Counted from the stretch's first letter, positions 16,002 to 24,966 are shown. The stretch: DNA of 48,676 nucleotides from CAZBDU01 sp964490725 (GCA_964490725.1 CAZBDU010000034.1:1-48676); one strand, 5' to 3'. Notes: generated by a model from the letters alone, not told the origin. Made by a program: numbers and translations.

Positions 16002-16066
16002 ACCTTCTTCTCTTCGACACGGTGTTTCGCGGGAATGAGCGCTTTTGCGGCTTCAGGGCGCCCCGC

Positions 16067-17164
16067 TCATCCGCCGTACTCGCCTACCGGCTCGCTACCC
16101 TCCAGGGCGGCAAACGCGGCCCGCGCCAGGGCTTCCAGCTCGTTCTCTCCCGGATAGACCAGCACAGGAGCCAGGAACGACACCCGCTCGCGGATGAGTG
16201 CCTCGATCAGGGAGCTGCGGGCCAGCCCCCCGGTGAGCACCACTGCGTCCACCCGGCCGCTCACCACAGCGGCCAGCGCACAGATCTCCTTGGCTATCTG
16301 ATAGCACATCGCCTGGAGGAGCTCCAGGCAGCGGGCTCCGTCGAGCCCTGCCGAGGGCTGCCCGCGGCTGTAGGCGGCGGCGGCTTCCTCCACCGCCCTG
16401 GCGTCGTTGCAGCCCAGGTAGGCCACCAGCCCCCCTCTGCCGGCCAGCTTGCGCTGCAGCTCCGCCGGTTCGTGGAGGTGCCCCAACACGTAGCGCATCC
16501 AGTCGCCCGGGGGCAGCCTCCCGGCGCGCTCTACGGAAAAGGGCCCGTCTCCGTCCAGGGCGTTGTTCACGTCCGTGACCTTCCCATTCTGGTGGACCCC
16601 CACGGAGGTGCCTCCGCCCATGTGGGCCACGATCAGGCTGCACTCCTCGTAGCGCCTTCCCAGCTCCCTGGCCGCCTTCCTGGCGGTGGCCTTCTGGTTC
16701 AGGGCGTGGAAGATCGACCGCCGGGTGATCTCAGGAAGCCCCGTGTAGCGGGCCAGCTCGCCCAGCTCGTCCACCACCACCGGGTCTGCGATGAACGCCG
16801 GCACGCCCAGCTCCGCCGCCAGATCGTCGGCCAGCAGCGCGCCCAGGTTGGAGGCGTGGACCCCGTAACGGCCCGCCCGGAGATCGCGCTTCATCGGCTC
16901 GTTCACCCGGTACACCCCTCCGGGCAGCGGCCGCAGCAGGCCGCCCCGGCCGATCACCGCGCCCACCTGCCCGGAGACCCCTCCCTCCGCGGCCAGCAAG
17001 GCCAGCAGCGCCCCGCGGCGCAGCTCCAGCTGGTCGGCCAGAGTAGGGTAGAGGACCTGCTCCTCACTGGAGTGAGCCACCGACCGCCGCCACAGCTCGC
17101 CTGCGGGCTCGTAGAGAGCGATCTTGGTGGAGGTGGAGCCGGGGTTGACGGCCAGAACCTTCAT
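16067..17164 (-). CDS. buk: Butyrate kinase
   Basis: 365 residues, usual length for the family. ASKHA-fold acyl kinase: N-terminal phosphate-binding VNPGSTSTKIALY, VIGRGGLL, IVAHMGGGTSVGVH, and VVLTGGLARS near the C-terminus. It interconverts butyrate + ATP and butyryl phosphate + ADP, giving ATP in fermentation. Branched-chain fatty acid kinases share the motifs. No phosphotransbutyrylase gene is next to it. A TTGCCG-18-TATGAT promoter ends 11 bases before the ATG, so the leader would be about five bases with no ribosome site. The calcium-repeat and rlmB genes follow. Confidence 0.93.
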   Translation of the reverse strand: MKVLAVNPGSTSTKIALYEPAGELWRRSVAHSSEEQVLYPTLADQLELRRGALLALLAAEGGVSGQVGAVIGRGGLLRPLPGGVYRVNEPMKRDLRAGRYGVHASNLGALLADDLAAELGVPAFIADPVVVDELGELARYTGLPEITRRSIFHALNQKATARKAARELGRRYEECSLIVAHMGGGTSVGVHQNGKVTDVNNALDGDGPFSVERAGRLPPGDWMRYVLGHLHEPAELQRKLAGRGGLVAYLGCNDARAVEEAAAAYSRGQPSAGLDGARCLELLQAMCYQIAKEICALAAVVSGRVDAVVLTGGLARSSLIEALIRERVSFLAPVLVYPGENELEALARAAFAALEGSEPVGEYGG

Positions 17165-17175
17165 AGCCGCCGTCC

Positions 17176-17205
17176 ATCATAGCCTCATCCCTCTCTCACC
17201 GGCAA
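17176..17205 (-). promoter_or_regulatory. buk promoter with near-leaderless geometry
   Basis: Minus strand TTGCCG (17205-17200), 18-base spacer, TATGAT (17181-17176), then 11 bases to the ATG at 17164. Confidence 0.5.
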
Positions 17206-17346
17206 GGAGCGCTCCAGGCGCGCCCCGCCGCACGAGCCAGGGGGCGCCCAAAAGCGGCCGGTTCGTCTGGAAAGTTGCACAGGTATGAGCTACATTGACA
17301 GGCGAGCAAACGACAGCCAGCGGGAAAACCGCGCAAGGAGGTTTTC

Positions 17347-18006
17347 ATGGCACGAAAACTGCTGATAGTGGGGGGGGCAGTTCTGCTGCTGGCGCTGGCC
17401 TCGCAGGCCTACGCCGACAGCCAGTTCGAGCTGGGGATCTCGGCCACGCCGGTGATCATGGCGCAAGCGGACCAGGCCTACGCCGCCCAGAACACAGGCG
17501 TGTTCGACAAGGTCCTGCCGGGTTTCCACATCGCCTACAGGACCTGGAAGGTCTTCTACTTCGCCTGGGATTCCATCGTCCTGCCGCCGGAGCTGGTGAT
17601 GGATATGACGGGGACGGTGCAGGCCGTCGTGGACGACACAGGCAATACGCTCTACTTCTTCTACCCTGGCCCGTACCGGCCCGGCTTCCTGAACATGTGG
17701 GACTTCGGGCTGAAGCTCCTGCTGGGCCCGGTGGCGGGTTACACCACCATCGGGGTGAACAGCATCTATGTGTACAAGCAGAAAGAGCTGACCCAGTCGT
17801 TCGAGCATTCCTTCGGCGCCAACTGGCGGGCCGGGCTGGGGCTGAAGTTCGGCTCTCTCGGAGTGGGGGCGGACTTCACGGCCATCTTCCCCAGCTTCAA
17901 GGGGATGATCGGCACCTTCGGCGCCATCATCCACGAGGGGCTCAGCTCACCCGCGGCGAGGAGCATCAAGTGGGTGCCTTCGCTCAACTTCATCCTTTAC
18001 CTGTAA
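17347..18006 (+). CDS. Exported envelope protein, probably an outer-membrane barrel
   Basis: 219 residues. A clear signal peptide (ARKLLIVGGAVLLLALASQAYA) is followed by alternating hydrophobic/polar strands and a C-terminus PSLNFILYL, a terminal aromatic/hydrophobic strand like those recognised by the outer-membrane assembly machinery. Sequence such as GLKFGSLGVGADFTAIFPSF fits beta-strands with turns. A perfect aaggagg precedes the ATG. A lipoprotein gene follows after 15 bases, so the pair is probably one operon ending at a strong terminator. No family recognised. Confidence 0.82.
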   Translation: MARKLLIVGGAVLLLALASQAYADSQFELGISATPVIMAQADQAYAAQNTGVFDKVLPGFHIAYRTWKVFYFAWDSIVLPPELVMDMTGTVQAVVDDTGNTLYFFYPGPYRPGFLNMWDFGLKLLLGPVAGYTTIGVNSIYVYKQKELTQSFEHSFGANWRAGLGLKFGSLGVGADFTAIFPSFKGMIGTFGAIIHEGLSSPAARSIKWVPSLNFILYL

Positions 18007-18021
18007 AGGAGGACAGGCGTT

Positions 18022-18504
18022 ATGAAGAGCAAGACGATACTGCTGATCGTAGCGGCGGCGTTGGTCCTGTCCCTTGCAGGCTGCGACGCCATCTTGGAAG
18101 GCTTCTACCCGGAGTTCGCCAACAAGGAGAAGACGACCTACCAGATGGAGGTCAAGTTCACCCTCCCGGGCAACGACGCGTACTGGCTGCTGCATAGTAA
18201 CCAGGACGTGTACCTGGATGTGTACAGCGTCGACACCGGCTTCGTGGAAGAGGTCATCACCAACAACGAGCGGGTGATCGACAGGACGTTCTTCGATCTG
18301 CCAGCGGGGGACTACTACGTGCAGATCTTCTGGGACCAGAATGGCGATGCCTTCCCCACCACGGGAGTGGGAGGTGAACCGACGTACAATGTGCCGAACG
18401 ACCCGGTTCGGAACATCACGGTCGGTCCGAACAACCCCGACGGGATGTACGATCCCTTCGTACTGATCCCGGAGGCCGACTGGGACAACGCCCCGCCTCC
18501 GTAG
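18022..18504 (+). CDS. Lipoprotein partner of the barrel-like protein
   Basis: 160 residues. Lipoprotein signal peptide MKSKTILLIVAAALVLSLAGC with lipobox LAGC. The mature part looks beta-rich, with one DQNGDAF segment resembling a calcium loop, and ends in acidic/Pro residues. aaaggagg precedes the ATG. Likely exposed at the envelope and possibly bound to the barrel-like protein made from the same mRNA. Function unknown. Confidence 0.82.
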   Translation: MKSKTILLIVAAALVLSLAGCDAILEGFYPEFANKEKTTYQMEVKFTLPGNDAYWLLHSNQDVYLDVYSVDTGFVEEVITNNERVIDRTFFDLPAGDYYVQIFWDQNGDAFPTTGVGGEPTYNVPNDPVRNITVGPNNPDGMYDPFVLIPEADWDNAPPP

Positions 18505-18524
18505 CGGGCAACCACAGACGGATC

Positions 18525-18553
18525 ACCGGCCCCCAACGGGGGCCGGTTTTTTT
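18525..18553 (+). terminator. Rho-independent terminator of the envelope operon
   Basis: Perfect 10-bp stem accggccccc / gggggccggt with loop aac and a seven-T run at 18547-18553. Confidence 0.95.
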
Positions 18554-18558
18554 GCTCC

Positions 18559-19923
18559 CTACCCCGCCGGGAAGGTCAGCCGGAAACAGCTCCCCCGCTC
18601 CTGGGGCAGGTACTCCAGCGTACCGGCGTTGCGCTCGGCCAGCAGGCGCGAGAGGTACAGCCCCACCCCGGAGCCGCCGCCGGGGACCTCGGTGGGCTGG
18701 AACAGGCCGGGCAGACTCTCGACGGGTACGCCCTCGCCGCTGTCCACCACCTCCAGGACGATCTGGTCCCCCAAGCGGTTTGCCCGGAGGATCACCTCCC
18801 GCGCAGACTGATGCGCGCTGGCCAGGCTGGAGGCGGCATTCCTCACCAGGTTGAGCAAGATGTGCTCCAGCTCTCCCTTGCGCGCGGTCAGCGTCAGCTC
18901 CTCGGGGATTTCCACCCGCAAGCGCACCCCCTCCCGCCGGCAGGAGGCCCGCATGATCCGGGCCAGGGGGGCCAGCGCTTCGGTCAGCACCAGGCGCTCG
19001 GGACGCTTGCGCCCTTCCGCTGCCAGGCTCTCCAGCAGGTCGGCGGCCACCCGGCGGCCGTGCCGTACGTGCTCCACCACCAGATGCAGGGCCTCGGCCG
19101 CCTCCCCTTCCTTCCCGCCGGAGAGGCCGAACTCGGCGCTGAGCTGAATCGAAGACAGGGTGTTCTTGAACTCGTGGGCCGCTCCGGCGGCCAGGGCGCC
19201 CAGCGCCACCAGCCGGTCCTGGAGCATGAGGGTCCGCTGTGTGTGCGCCAGCCGCGAGTACAGGCTCGCCAGGCGCCGTTCCTGCATTCCCAGGCGGATG
19301 TACATCTCCTGCCAGCCCGCACCCTGCAGATAGCCCTCGTGGCCCAGCAGGTACAGGCTTACACCCACCAGCGGCAGCAGCGCCAGCGGCCCCAGCGGAA
19401 GGAAGCGGGTGCGGCCCATCGCAGTCATCAGCACCTCAAAGCCCGCCGCCGGCAGGAAGACGCACAGGGCGGCCAGGACGGCGAAGAAGACGCGCTGCTG
19501 CCGCCGGGCGGGACCGGGAGGCGGGCAGAGCGCAGAGCTCAGGTAGAGCGGATAGGCCGCGAGGAGCGCATAGGCGAAGAGCACCAGCAGCCCGAAAGGA
19601 AGGGTGGCCTGCAGGCCCAGAGCCGAGAGCAGCGCCGTCGTGGCGGCCGCCCCAAGGACCGCCGCGCTCCACCTTGCCGCCCCGCCCCTCCCGGAGACGA
19701 CCCCCAGGTAGGCACCCAGGGCCCAGACCAGCAGCGCCGCCGCCGAGGCCCTCCACCATCCCCGGGGCGCGAGCACATAGAGAGCCGCACATGCCAGGTT
19801 CACGGAGAACCACCCCAGCTCCCGCCTGCTGCCGCAGGCGGGAGCACGAAGCGCCACAAGTCCCAGCTGTGCGCCGATGAGGCTGAGGCATACGATCCTG
19901 TAGCCGACCAGACCCCCGGGCAC
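18559..19923 (-). CDS. Membrane sensor histidine kinase, orphan
   Basis: 454 residues. Six or more hydrophobic segments fill residues 5-215, leaving almost no periplasmic sensor. A cytoplasmic linker leads to the DHp box GAAHEFKNTL (H250), and the catalytic ATPase domain has NLVRNAA (N-box, N358/N362), DSGEGVP (G1, D394) and GSGVGLYLS (G2). It should autophosphorylate on His. No receiver domain or response-regulator gene is nearby. It starts 16 bases after dnaJ, so it may ride on the grpE-dnaK-dnaJ transcript. GTG start is tentative. The signal is unknown. Confidence 0.9.
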   Translation of the reverse strand: MPGGLVGYRIVCLSLIGAQLGLVALRAPACGSRRELGWFSVNLACAALYVLAPRGWWRASAAALLVWALGAYLGVVSGRGGAARWSAAVLGAAATTALLSALGLQATLPFGLLVLFAYALLAAYPLYLSSALCPPPGPARRQQRVFFAVLAALCVFLPAAGFEVLMTAMGRTRFLPLGPLALLPLVGVSLYLLGHEGYLQGAGWQEMYIRLGMQERRLASLYSRLAHTQRTLMLQDRLVALGALAAGAAHEFKNTLSSIQLSAEFGLSGGKEGEAAEALHLVVEHVRHGRRVAADLLESLAAEGRKRPERLVLTEALAPLARIMRASCRREGVRLRVEIPEELTLTARKGELEHILLNLVRNAASSLASAHQSAREVILRANRLGDQIVLEVVDSGEGVPVESLPGLFQPTEVPGGGSGVGLYLSRLLAERNAGTLEYLPQERGSCFRLTFPAG

Positions 19924-19939
19924 GCCCTAGGAGTGTAGA

Positions 19940-21067
19940 TCAGGAGCGCAGCTCTGACAACTTGATGGGCTGGGGGTCGGACTCCTCGCCGTCCGTCTCG
20001 GCGAGTTGCTGGAGCAGGGAACGGGCCTTGCTCGACAGCCTGGTGGGGACCTGGACCAGGATCTTCACGTACATGTCTCCGCGCTGGCTGGGGCTGTGCA
20101 GGTGGGGGATCCCTTCGTTCTTCAATCGCAGGATCTTGCCGTTCTGTGTTCCCGAGGGGATCTTGACCTTCACCTTCCTGCCGTCCTCCAGCGTAGGCAC
20201 GTGGATTTCTCCGCCCAGGGCCGCCTGCGTGAAGGAGACAGGGATCGCGCAGTACACGTTGTCCGCCTGCCGTTCGAAATACTCGTGCGGCCTCACATGG
20301 ACGTACACGTAGAGGTCCCCGGGCGGCGCTCCCCCGGTCCCGCCGTCGCCCTGCCCGGGAATACTGATCCGTTTGCCCGTCTCGATGCCCGCCGGGACGG
20401 TCACCTTGAGCCGGCGCTCGCTGCGCACCAGACCGCGGCCGCCGCAGGCCGAACAGGGCTTTTCGATGATCTCCCCTTCCCCGTTGCAGGAAGGACAGGT
20501 GCTGGAGATGGAGAAAAACCCGGAGCTGCGCCGCACCTGCCCGGTGCCGCCGCAGGTAGGGCAGATCTTTCGGCCGCTGCCCTTGTCGGCGCCGCTTCCA
20601 CGGCACTCCGAGCAGGTCTCGTTGTGCACGAAGCCGATTTCCACCTTGCCGCCGAACACCGCGGTCTCGAAGGGGATCTCCAACTCGTAGCGCAGGTCCG
20701 CTCCGCGCCTGCCGGCGCTCTGCGAGCGGGACCGCCTGGTCCTCCCGCCTCCGAAGAAGGAATCGAAGAACCCGGTGAAATCTCCGAAGATGTCTTCGAA
20801 ATCGCGAAACACCGAGGAGAAGTCCGTGCCCCCGCCCATTCCGTCCAGGCCGGCAAAACCGAACTGATCGTATGCCTGCCGCTTCCGCTCGTCCGCCAGG
20901 ACGTCGTAGGCTTCGGTGGCTTCTTTGAACTTCTCCTCTGAGCCCCGGTCACCGGGGTTGCGATCCGGGTGATACTGGACAGCAAGCCGACGGTAGGCTT
21001 TCTTGATCTCGTCTTTGGACGCTGTCCGCGACACGCCCAGAACGTCGTAGTAGTCTCGCTTCGCCAA
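19940..21067 (-). CDS. dnaJ: Chaperone DnaJ (Hsp40)
   Basis: 375 residues with full domain order: J domain with YHPDRN (HPD stimulates DnaK ATPase), a Gly/Phe-rich linker (about residues 75-115), four CxxCxGxG zinc repeats (CSECRGSG, CPTCGGTG, CPSCNGEG, CSACGGRG) and the C-terminal substrate domains. It delivers unfolded proteins to DnaK. The start is TTG at 21067. The gene is 87 bases downstream of dnaK in the order grpE-dnaK-dnaJ. Confidence 0.97.
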   Translation of the reverse strand: MAKRDYYDVLGVSRTASKDEIKKAYRRLAVQYHPDRNPGDRGSEEKFKEATEAYDVLADERKRQAYDQFGFAGLDGMGGGTDFSSVFRDFEDIFGDFTGFFDSFFGGGRTRRSRSQSAGRRGADLRYELEIPFETAVFGGKVEIGFVHNETCSECRGSGADKGSGRKICPTCGGTGQVRRSSGFFSISSTCPSCNGEGEIIEKPCSACGGRGLVRSERRLKVTVPAGIETGKRISIPGQGDGGTGGAPPGDLYVYVHVRPHEYFERQADNVYCAIPVSFTQAALGGEIHVPTLEDGRKVKVKIPSGTQNGKILRLKNEGIPHLHSPSQRGDMYVKILVQVPTRLSSKARSLLQQLAETDGEESDPQPIKLSELRS

Positions 21068-21154
21068 TTACAGCACTTCTCTCAAGCAGCCTGGGGCGCC
21101 CCCCGGGCGGGTCTTTTCCGAATCAAGCTGACCTGAAGCGTCCCCTCGAGCCTA

Positions 21155-23089
21155 TCAGCTCTTGCCCTCGTCATCCACCACCTCGTAGTCCGCGTCCTCC
21201 ACGGTCTCCCCTCCGGCGCCGGCGCCGCCCGGTTCACCGCCGCCCTGCTGCGTCTGGCCTCCGCCGCCCTGCGCCGCCTGGCCCTGCGCCGCGGCGCTCT
21301 TGTAGACCTCTTCGGCCAGCCGGTGAGCGGCCTGCTTCAGCTCCTCGGTCCTGGACCTGATCTGCTGCACGTCTCCCGACTCCATTGCCTGCCTCAGAGC
21401 GGCGACGGCCTGCTCGATATTCTGCCGATCCCCCTCCGATATCTTTTGCCCGTAGTCCCGCAGGCTCTTCTCGGTGGAGTAGATCAGATTGTCCGCCTCG
21501 TTTCGAGCCTCCGCGCGTTCCCGCTCGCGGCGGTCCTCCTCCGCGTGCGCCTCCGCCTCCCGGACCATGCGCTTGATCTCCTCATCGGAGAGCCCGGAGG
21601 AGCTTTCGATGCGGATCTTCTGCTCCTTGCCGGTGCCAAGGTCCTTGGCGGACACGTGGACGATGCCGTTGGCGTCGATGTCGAAGGTCACCTCGATCTG
21701 CGGCACCCCGCGCGGAGCGGGGGGAATCCCCACCAGATCGAAGCGGCCCAGGGTGCGGTTCTGGGAGGCCATCTCCCGCTCGCCCTGCAGCACGTGAATG
21801 GACACCGCGGTCTGGTTGTCCGCGGCCGTGGAGAAAATCTGGCTCTTACGCGTTGGAATCGTGGTGTTGCGCTCGATGAGCTTGGTGAACACCGCCCCCA
21901 GGGTCTCGATCCCCAGCGACAGCGGCGTCACGTCCAGCAGCAGCACGTTCTTCACGTCGCCGGCGAGTATTCCGCCCTGAATGGCCGCACCCATGGCCAC
22001 CACCTCGTCCGGGTTCACCCCTTTGTGCGGCTCCCGCTGGAAAAGATCCTTCACCAGCTTCTGCACCGCCGGGATGCGGGTGGACCCGCCCACCAGGATC
22101 ACCTCGTCGATGTCCGCCGGTTTCAGCTTGGCGTCGTCCAAAGCCTGGCGGCAGGGCTGCTTGGTGCTGTTCAGCAGATCCTCGATCATCTGCTCCAACT
22201 TGGCCCGGGTGAGGCTGTACTGGAGGTGCTTCGGCCCCGAGGCGTCCGCGGTAATGAACGGCAGGTTGATCTCGGTCTGCTGCGAAGTGGACAGCTCGAT
22301 CTTGGCCTTCTCCGCCGCCTCCTTCAGCCGCTGCAGAGCCATGCGATCCTGGCCCAGGTCGATTCCGTAGTCGTTCTTGAAGTTGCCGATCAGCCAGTCG
22401 ATGACTCTCTGGTCGAAGTTGTCGCCCCCCAGGTGGGTGTCACCGTTGGTGGACTTCACCTCGAACACCCCTTCGCCCAGCTCCAGGATGGAGATGTCGA
22501 AGGTGCCGCCGCCCAGGTCATAGACGGCGATCTTCTGCTCTTTGTCACCCTTGTCCAGCCCGTAGGCCAGCGCCGCAGCGGTGGGCTCGTTGACGATGCG
22601 CTTGACGTCCAGCCCGGCGATCCTGCCGGCGTCCTTGGTAGCCTGTCTCTGCGCGTCGTTGAAGTAGGCGGGAACGGTGATCACCGCCTCCTTGACCGAC
22701 TCGCCCAGGTAGTCCTCGGCCGTCTTCTTCATCTTCTGCAGTATGGCTGCGGAGATCTCCGGCGGGGTGTAGCGCTTGCCCTGCACCGCCACCGACACCC
22801 CGTTGCCCGTGTCCTCCACCTTGTAGGGAACCATCGAGATCTCCTGGGGAACCTCGCCGTAGCGCCGCCCCATGAAGCGCTTGATCGAATAGACGGTGTT
22901 CTCCGGGTTGGTGATCATCTGGTTCTTGGCCGGCTGGCCGACCAGACGCTCGCCCTTCTGCGTGAAGGCTACAATGGACGGGGTGGTGCGCTGCCCCTCT
23001 GAATTGGTGATGACGACCGGCTCGCCTCCTTCCATGACTGCTACACAGGAGTTGGTTGTTCCCAGGTCGATTCCGATGATCTTGCTCAT
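21155..23089 (-). CDS. dnaK: Chaperone DnaK (Hsp70)
   Basis: 644 residues. Nucleotide-binding domain with IGIDLGTTNSCVAVM, YDLGGGTFDISIL and LVGGSTRIPAVQ; interdomain linker LLLDVTPLSLGIET; substrate-binding domain and lid; Gly/Gln-rich tail ending DADYEVVDDEGKS, a typical acidic EEVD-like bacterial end. An ATP-driven chaperone working with GrpE and DnaJ, encoded on either side. Six bases separate it from grpE. agaagag precedes the ATG. Confidence 0.98.
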   Translation of the reverse strand: MSKIIGIDLGTTNSCVAVMEGGEPVVITNSEGQRTTPSIVAFTQKGERLVGQPAKNQMITNPENTVYSIKRFMGRRYGEVPQEISMVPYKVEDTGNGVSVAVQGKRYTPPEISAAILQKMKKTAEDYLGESVKEAVITVPAYFNDAQRQATKDAGRIAGLDVKRIVNEPTAAALAYGLDKGDKEQKIAVYDLGGGTFDISILELGEGVFEVKSTNGDTHLGGDNFDQRVIDWLIGNFKNDYGIDLGQDRMALQRLKEAAEKAKIELSTSQQTEINLPFITADASGPKHLQYSLTRAKLEQMIEDLLNSTKQPCRQALDDAKLKPADIDEVILVGGSTRIPAVQKLVKDLFQREPHKGVNPDEVVAMGAAIQGGILAGDVKNVLLLDVTPLSLGIETLGAVFTKLIERNTTIPTRKSQIFSTAADNQTAVSIHVLQGEREMASQNRTLGRFDLVGIPPAPRGVPQIEVTFDIDANGIVHVSAKDLGTGKEQKIRIESSSGLSDEEIKRMVREAEAHAEEDRRERERAEARNEADNLIYSTEKSLRDYGQKISEGDRQNIEQAVAALRQAMESGDVQQIRSRTEELKQAAHRLAEEVYKSAAAQGQAAQGGGGQTQQGGGEPGGAGAGGETVEDADYEVVDDEGKS

Positions 23090-23095
23090 ACTCTT

Positions 23096-23731
23096 CTACT
23101 CCTCTCGGTTATCCGAAGCGTTACTCTCTGTGTTTCCCGCCGCCGGCTTCGAAACCTTGACCCTGGCCGGTCTCAAGACCCGGTCATGGAGAAGGTACCC
23201 CTTCTGGTAGTCCTCCAGGACCACCGAGGTATCGTGCTCCGACTCCTCCAGTGCGATCGCCTGGTGCCTATCGGGATCGAACTCGTCACCGATCGAAGCG
23301 AAACGCTTCAGCCCCCAGTTTCTCTCCAGGGTGCTCACCAGCCGCTTCTCGATCATGGTGACTCCTTCGTGGAAGGAATCGAAATCCCTGGACTCTTCCG
23401 AGGACTGGATGGCCCGCTCGAAATCGTCCAGAATCGGCAGAATGTCGCTCAGCAATGCCCCGTTGGCGTAGCGTATGGCCTCCTCTTTCTCGCGGAGCAT
23501 GCGTTTGCGGAAGTTCTCGAAATCCGCCGTCTTCCGCAGCAGCTGGTCTTTCAGAAAGCTGTTCTCCTCCTCCAGGGCGGCGACCTTCTCCTCCAGGGCC
23601 TTCACCGGGTCGGCCGCTGCCTGCCCGCCTCCGGTCTCCGGGGCGGCCGTGGCGCCGGCCTGTTCCCCGCCCTTGCCCTGGTCCCTGGAGGGCTCATCCC
23701 CAGGGGTCGGCTTCAACTCGACATCAGACAT
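23096..23731 (-). CDS. grpE: Nucleotide exchange factor GrpE
   Basis: 211 residues. A disordered acidic N-terminus (about 40 residues) is followed by a long coiled coil (VKALEEKVAALEEENSFL), then the dimer motif ADFENFRKRM and the beta-domain with DPDRHQAIA and GYLLHDRVLRPARV. It releases ADP from DnaK. First gene of the heat-shock operon. The best ribosome-site match (aggagg) is 16 bases before the ATG, unusually far, and no closer start codon exists. Confidence 0.96.
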   Translation of the reverse strand: MSDVELKPTPGDEPSRDQGKGGEQAGATAAPETGGGQAAADPVKALEEKVAALEEENSFLKDQLLRKTADFENFRKRMLREKEEAIRYANGALLSDILPILDDFERAIQSSEESRDFDSFHEGVTMIEKRLVSTLERNWGLKRFASIGDEFDPDRHQAIALEESEHDTSVVLEDYQKGYLLHDRVLRPARVKVSKPAAGNTESNASDNREE

Positions 23732-23849
23732 GATTGCGTCTTTGATTCCTCCTGATGTTCTTACTGTCCTTGATTCGCCTGCCCAGCAAGGTTAGACGTT
23801 CCTTGGAACTGCTTATCCCCCGGGAGCTTCCAGAGGTGACTTCGAAGAT

Positions 23850-23879
23850 AAGATAATAACGGCTTTTCAACGCCGTCAA
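23850..23879 (-). promoter_or_regulatory. Heat-shock operon promoter
   Basis: Minus strand TTGACG (23879-23874) with overlapping -10 candidates TATTAT, TTATCT and TATCTT (23858-23850; spacers 15-18). The leader to grpE would be about 115 bases and includes gttcc-tt-ggaac (23798-23809). I found no CIRCE repeat, so HrcA control is not supported. Confidence 0.5.
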
Positions 23880-23885
23880 GCGTTT

Positions 23886-23912
23886 TCCCGTGCAGCCTGG
23901 GGCTGCACGGGA
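23886..23912. terminator. Strong GC hairpin downstream of the exchanger gene
   Basis: Twelve-bp perfect stem (tcccgtgcagcc / ggctgcacggga) with a 3-base loop. It lies between the exchanger stop and the grpE promoter, so it could insulate them. There is no T-run on the minus strand, so intrinsic termination is uncertain. Confidence 0.45.
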
Positions 23913-23961
23913 GCGGCCCTGCGGCCGGAAGGGCGCCTTTCGGGGCCCCCTCCCGGGCCCT

Positions 23962-24966
23962 TCAAGAGTAGAATAGCAGGATGGTCAGGGCCAGGTAGGC
24001 CCCGTACATCGCCATCAGCATCCCGCCCTTCCAGCGCTCCAGCCGGTAGCCCAGGCGGGCCAGCAGGAGCATGGTCACCACGATCGCCAGCATCCAGGGA
24101 AAGGCGAACAGAATCACCCGTCGCTCCACCTCGATGGGGTTGGCGATGGAGGCGGCGCCCACGATCCAGAGGACGTTGAGGATGTCCGCCCCGATGATGT
24201 CGCCGAAGGCAAGCTCCCCGTGGCCGCGCCGGAAGGCCACCACGCAGGTGGCGATCTCCGGCAGAGAGGTGCCGATGGCCACCACCGTGAGGCCGATAAC
24301 CGCCTTGGACGCCCCGAAGTAGCCTGCCACGAACACCGAGGAGTCGATGAGAAACTCGCTGCCGATCACCACGCCCGCCACCCCGCCGAGAAAGCGCAGG
24401 GCCTGCAACCCCGCCCCCCCCTGTTTGACGTGGCCCTCCACCTCTGCGGCGTCCACCGGCGAGGGCAGCCCCGCACCCCCTCTGCGGCGCCGCCTGCGCT
24501 CCTGCGTCACCACCGCCGCCAGGTAGGCCAGCAGAATCCCCACCAGGAGCATCCCTTCCCAGCGGGCGATGATCCCGTTCAGGCTCAGGCAGAAAGCCAG
24601 GACATCCACGCCCACCAGGAACAGCCCGAACCAGCGCAGCATGCGCGGTTCCACGCGGATGGCGGCGGGAGCGATCACGATCCCCAGTGCCAGGGCGAAA
24701 CCGTCATCCACGATCACCGAGCCAACGGCGTTGCCCAGGGCAATTTCAGGAAACCCCCGCAGGGCCGAGATCACCGAGACAGCGAACTCCGGCGCCGTGG
24801 TGGCAAAGCCCACCAGCACGATCCCAATGACGAGCTTGGGCACTCCGAAGGCGGTGGCGATCCCCACCGCACCGTCCACCAGGAATCCCGCCGCACGGGC
24901 CAGCAGGAAGAAGCTGGCCGCCAGCACGGCGAGGTGCAGGAAGATGCTGTCTGGAATGATGCTCAT
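23962..24966 (-). CDS. CaCA-superfamily sodium/calcium exchanger-like protein
   Basis: 334 residues, about ten membrane helices in two inverted halves joined by a charged loop (QERRRRRRGG...). The alpha-repeats are recognisable: GFATTAPEFAVS with GNAVGSVIVDDG (residues 53-89), and AIGTSLPEIATCV with GDIIGADILN. Key Glu residues (APE, LPE) are kept, but the canonical GNxxGSNxxN becomes GSVIVDD in the first repeat and GDIIGADILN in the second. Probably an inner-membrane cation antiporter, with ion choice open. The start codon lies in a hairpin with the end of the upstream coiled-coil gene, 55 bases away. Confidence 0.87.
   Translation of the reverse strand: MSIIPDSIFLHLAVLAASFFLLARAAGFLVDGAVGIATAFGVPKLVIGIVLVGFATTAPEFAVSVISALRGFPEIALGNAVGSVIVDDGFALALGIVIAPAAIRVEPRMLRWFGLFLVGVDVLAFCLSLNGIIARWEGMLLVGILLAYLAAVVTQERRRRRRGGAGLPSPVDAAEVEGHVKQGGAGLQALRFLGGVAGVVIGSEFLIDSSVFVAGYFGASKAVIGLTVVAIGTSLPEIATCVVAFRRGHGELAFGDIIGADILNVLWIVGAASIANPIEVERRVILFAFPWMLAIVVTMLLLARLGYRLERWKGGMLMAMYGAYLALTILLFYS

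Noticed and set aside
23732..23961. CIRCE operator before grpE
   Set aside because: No TTAGCACTC-N9-GAGTGCTAA match in the leader; only an unrelated short palindrome.
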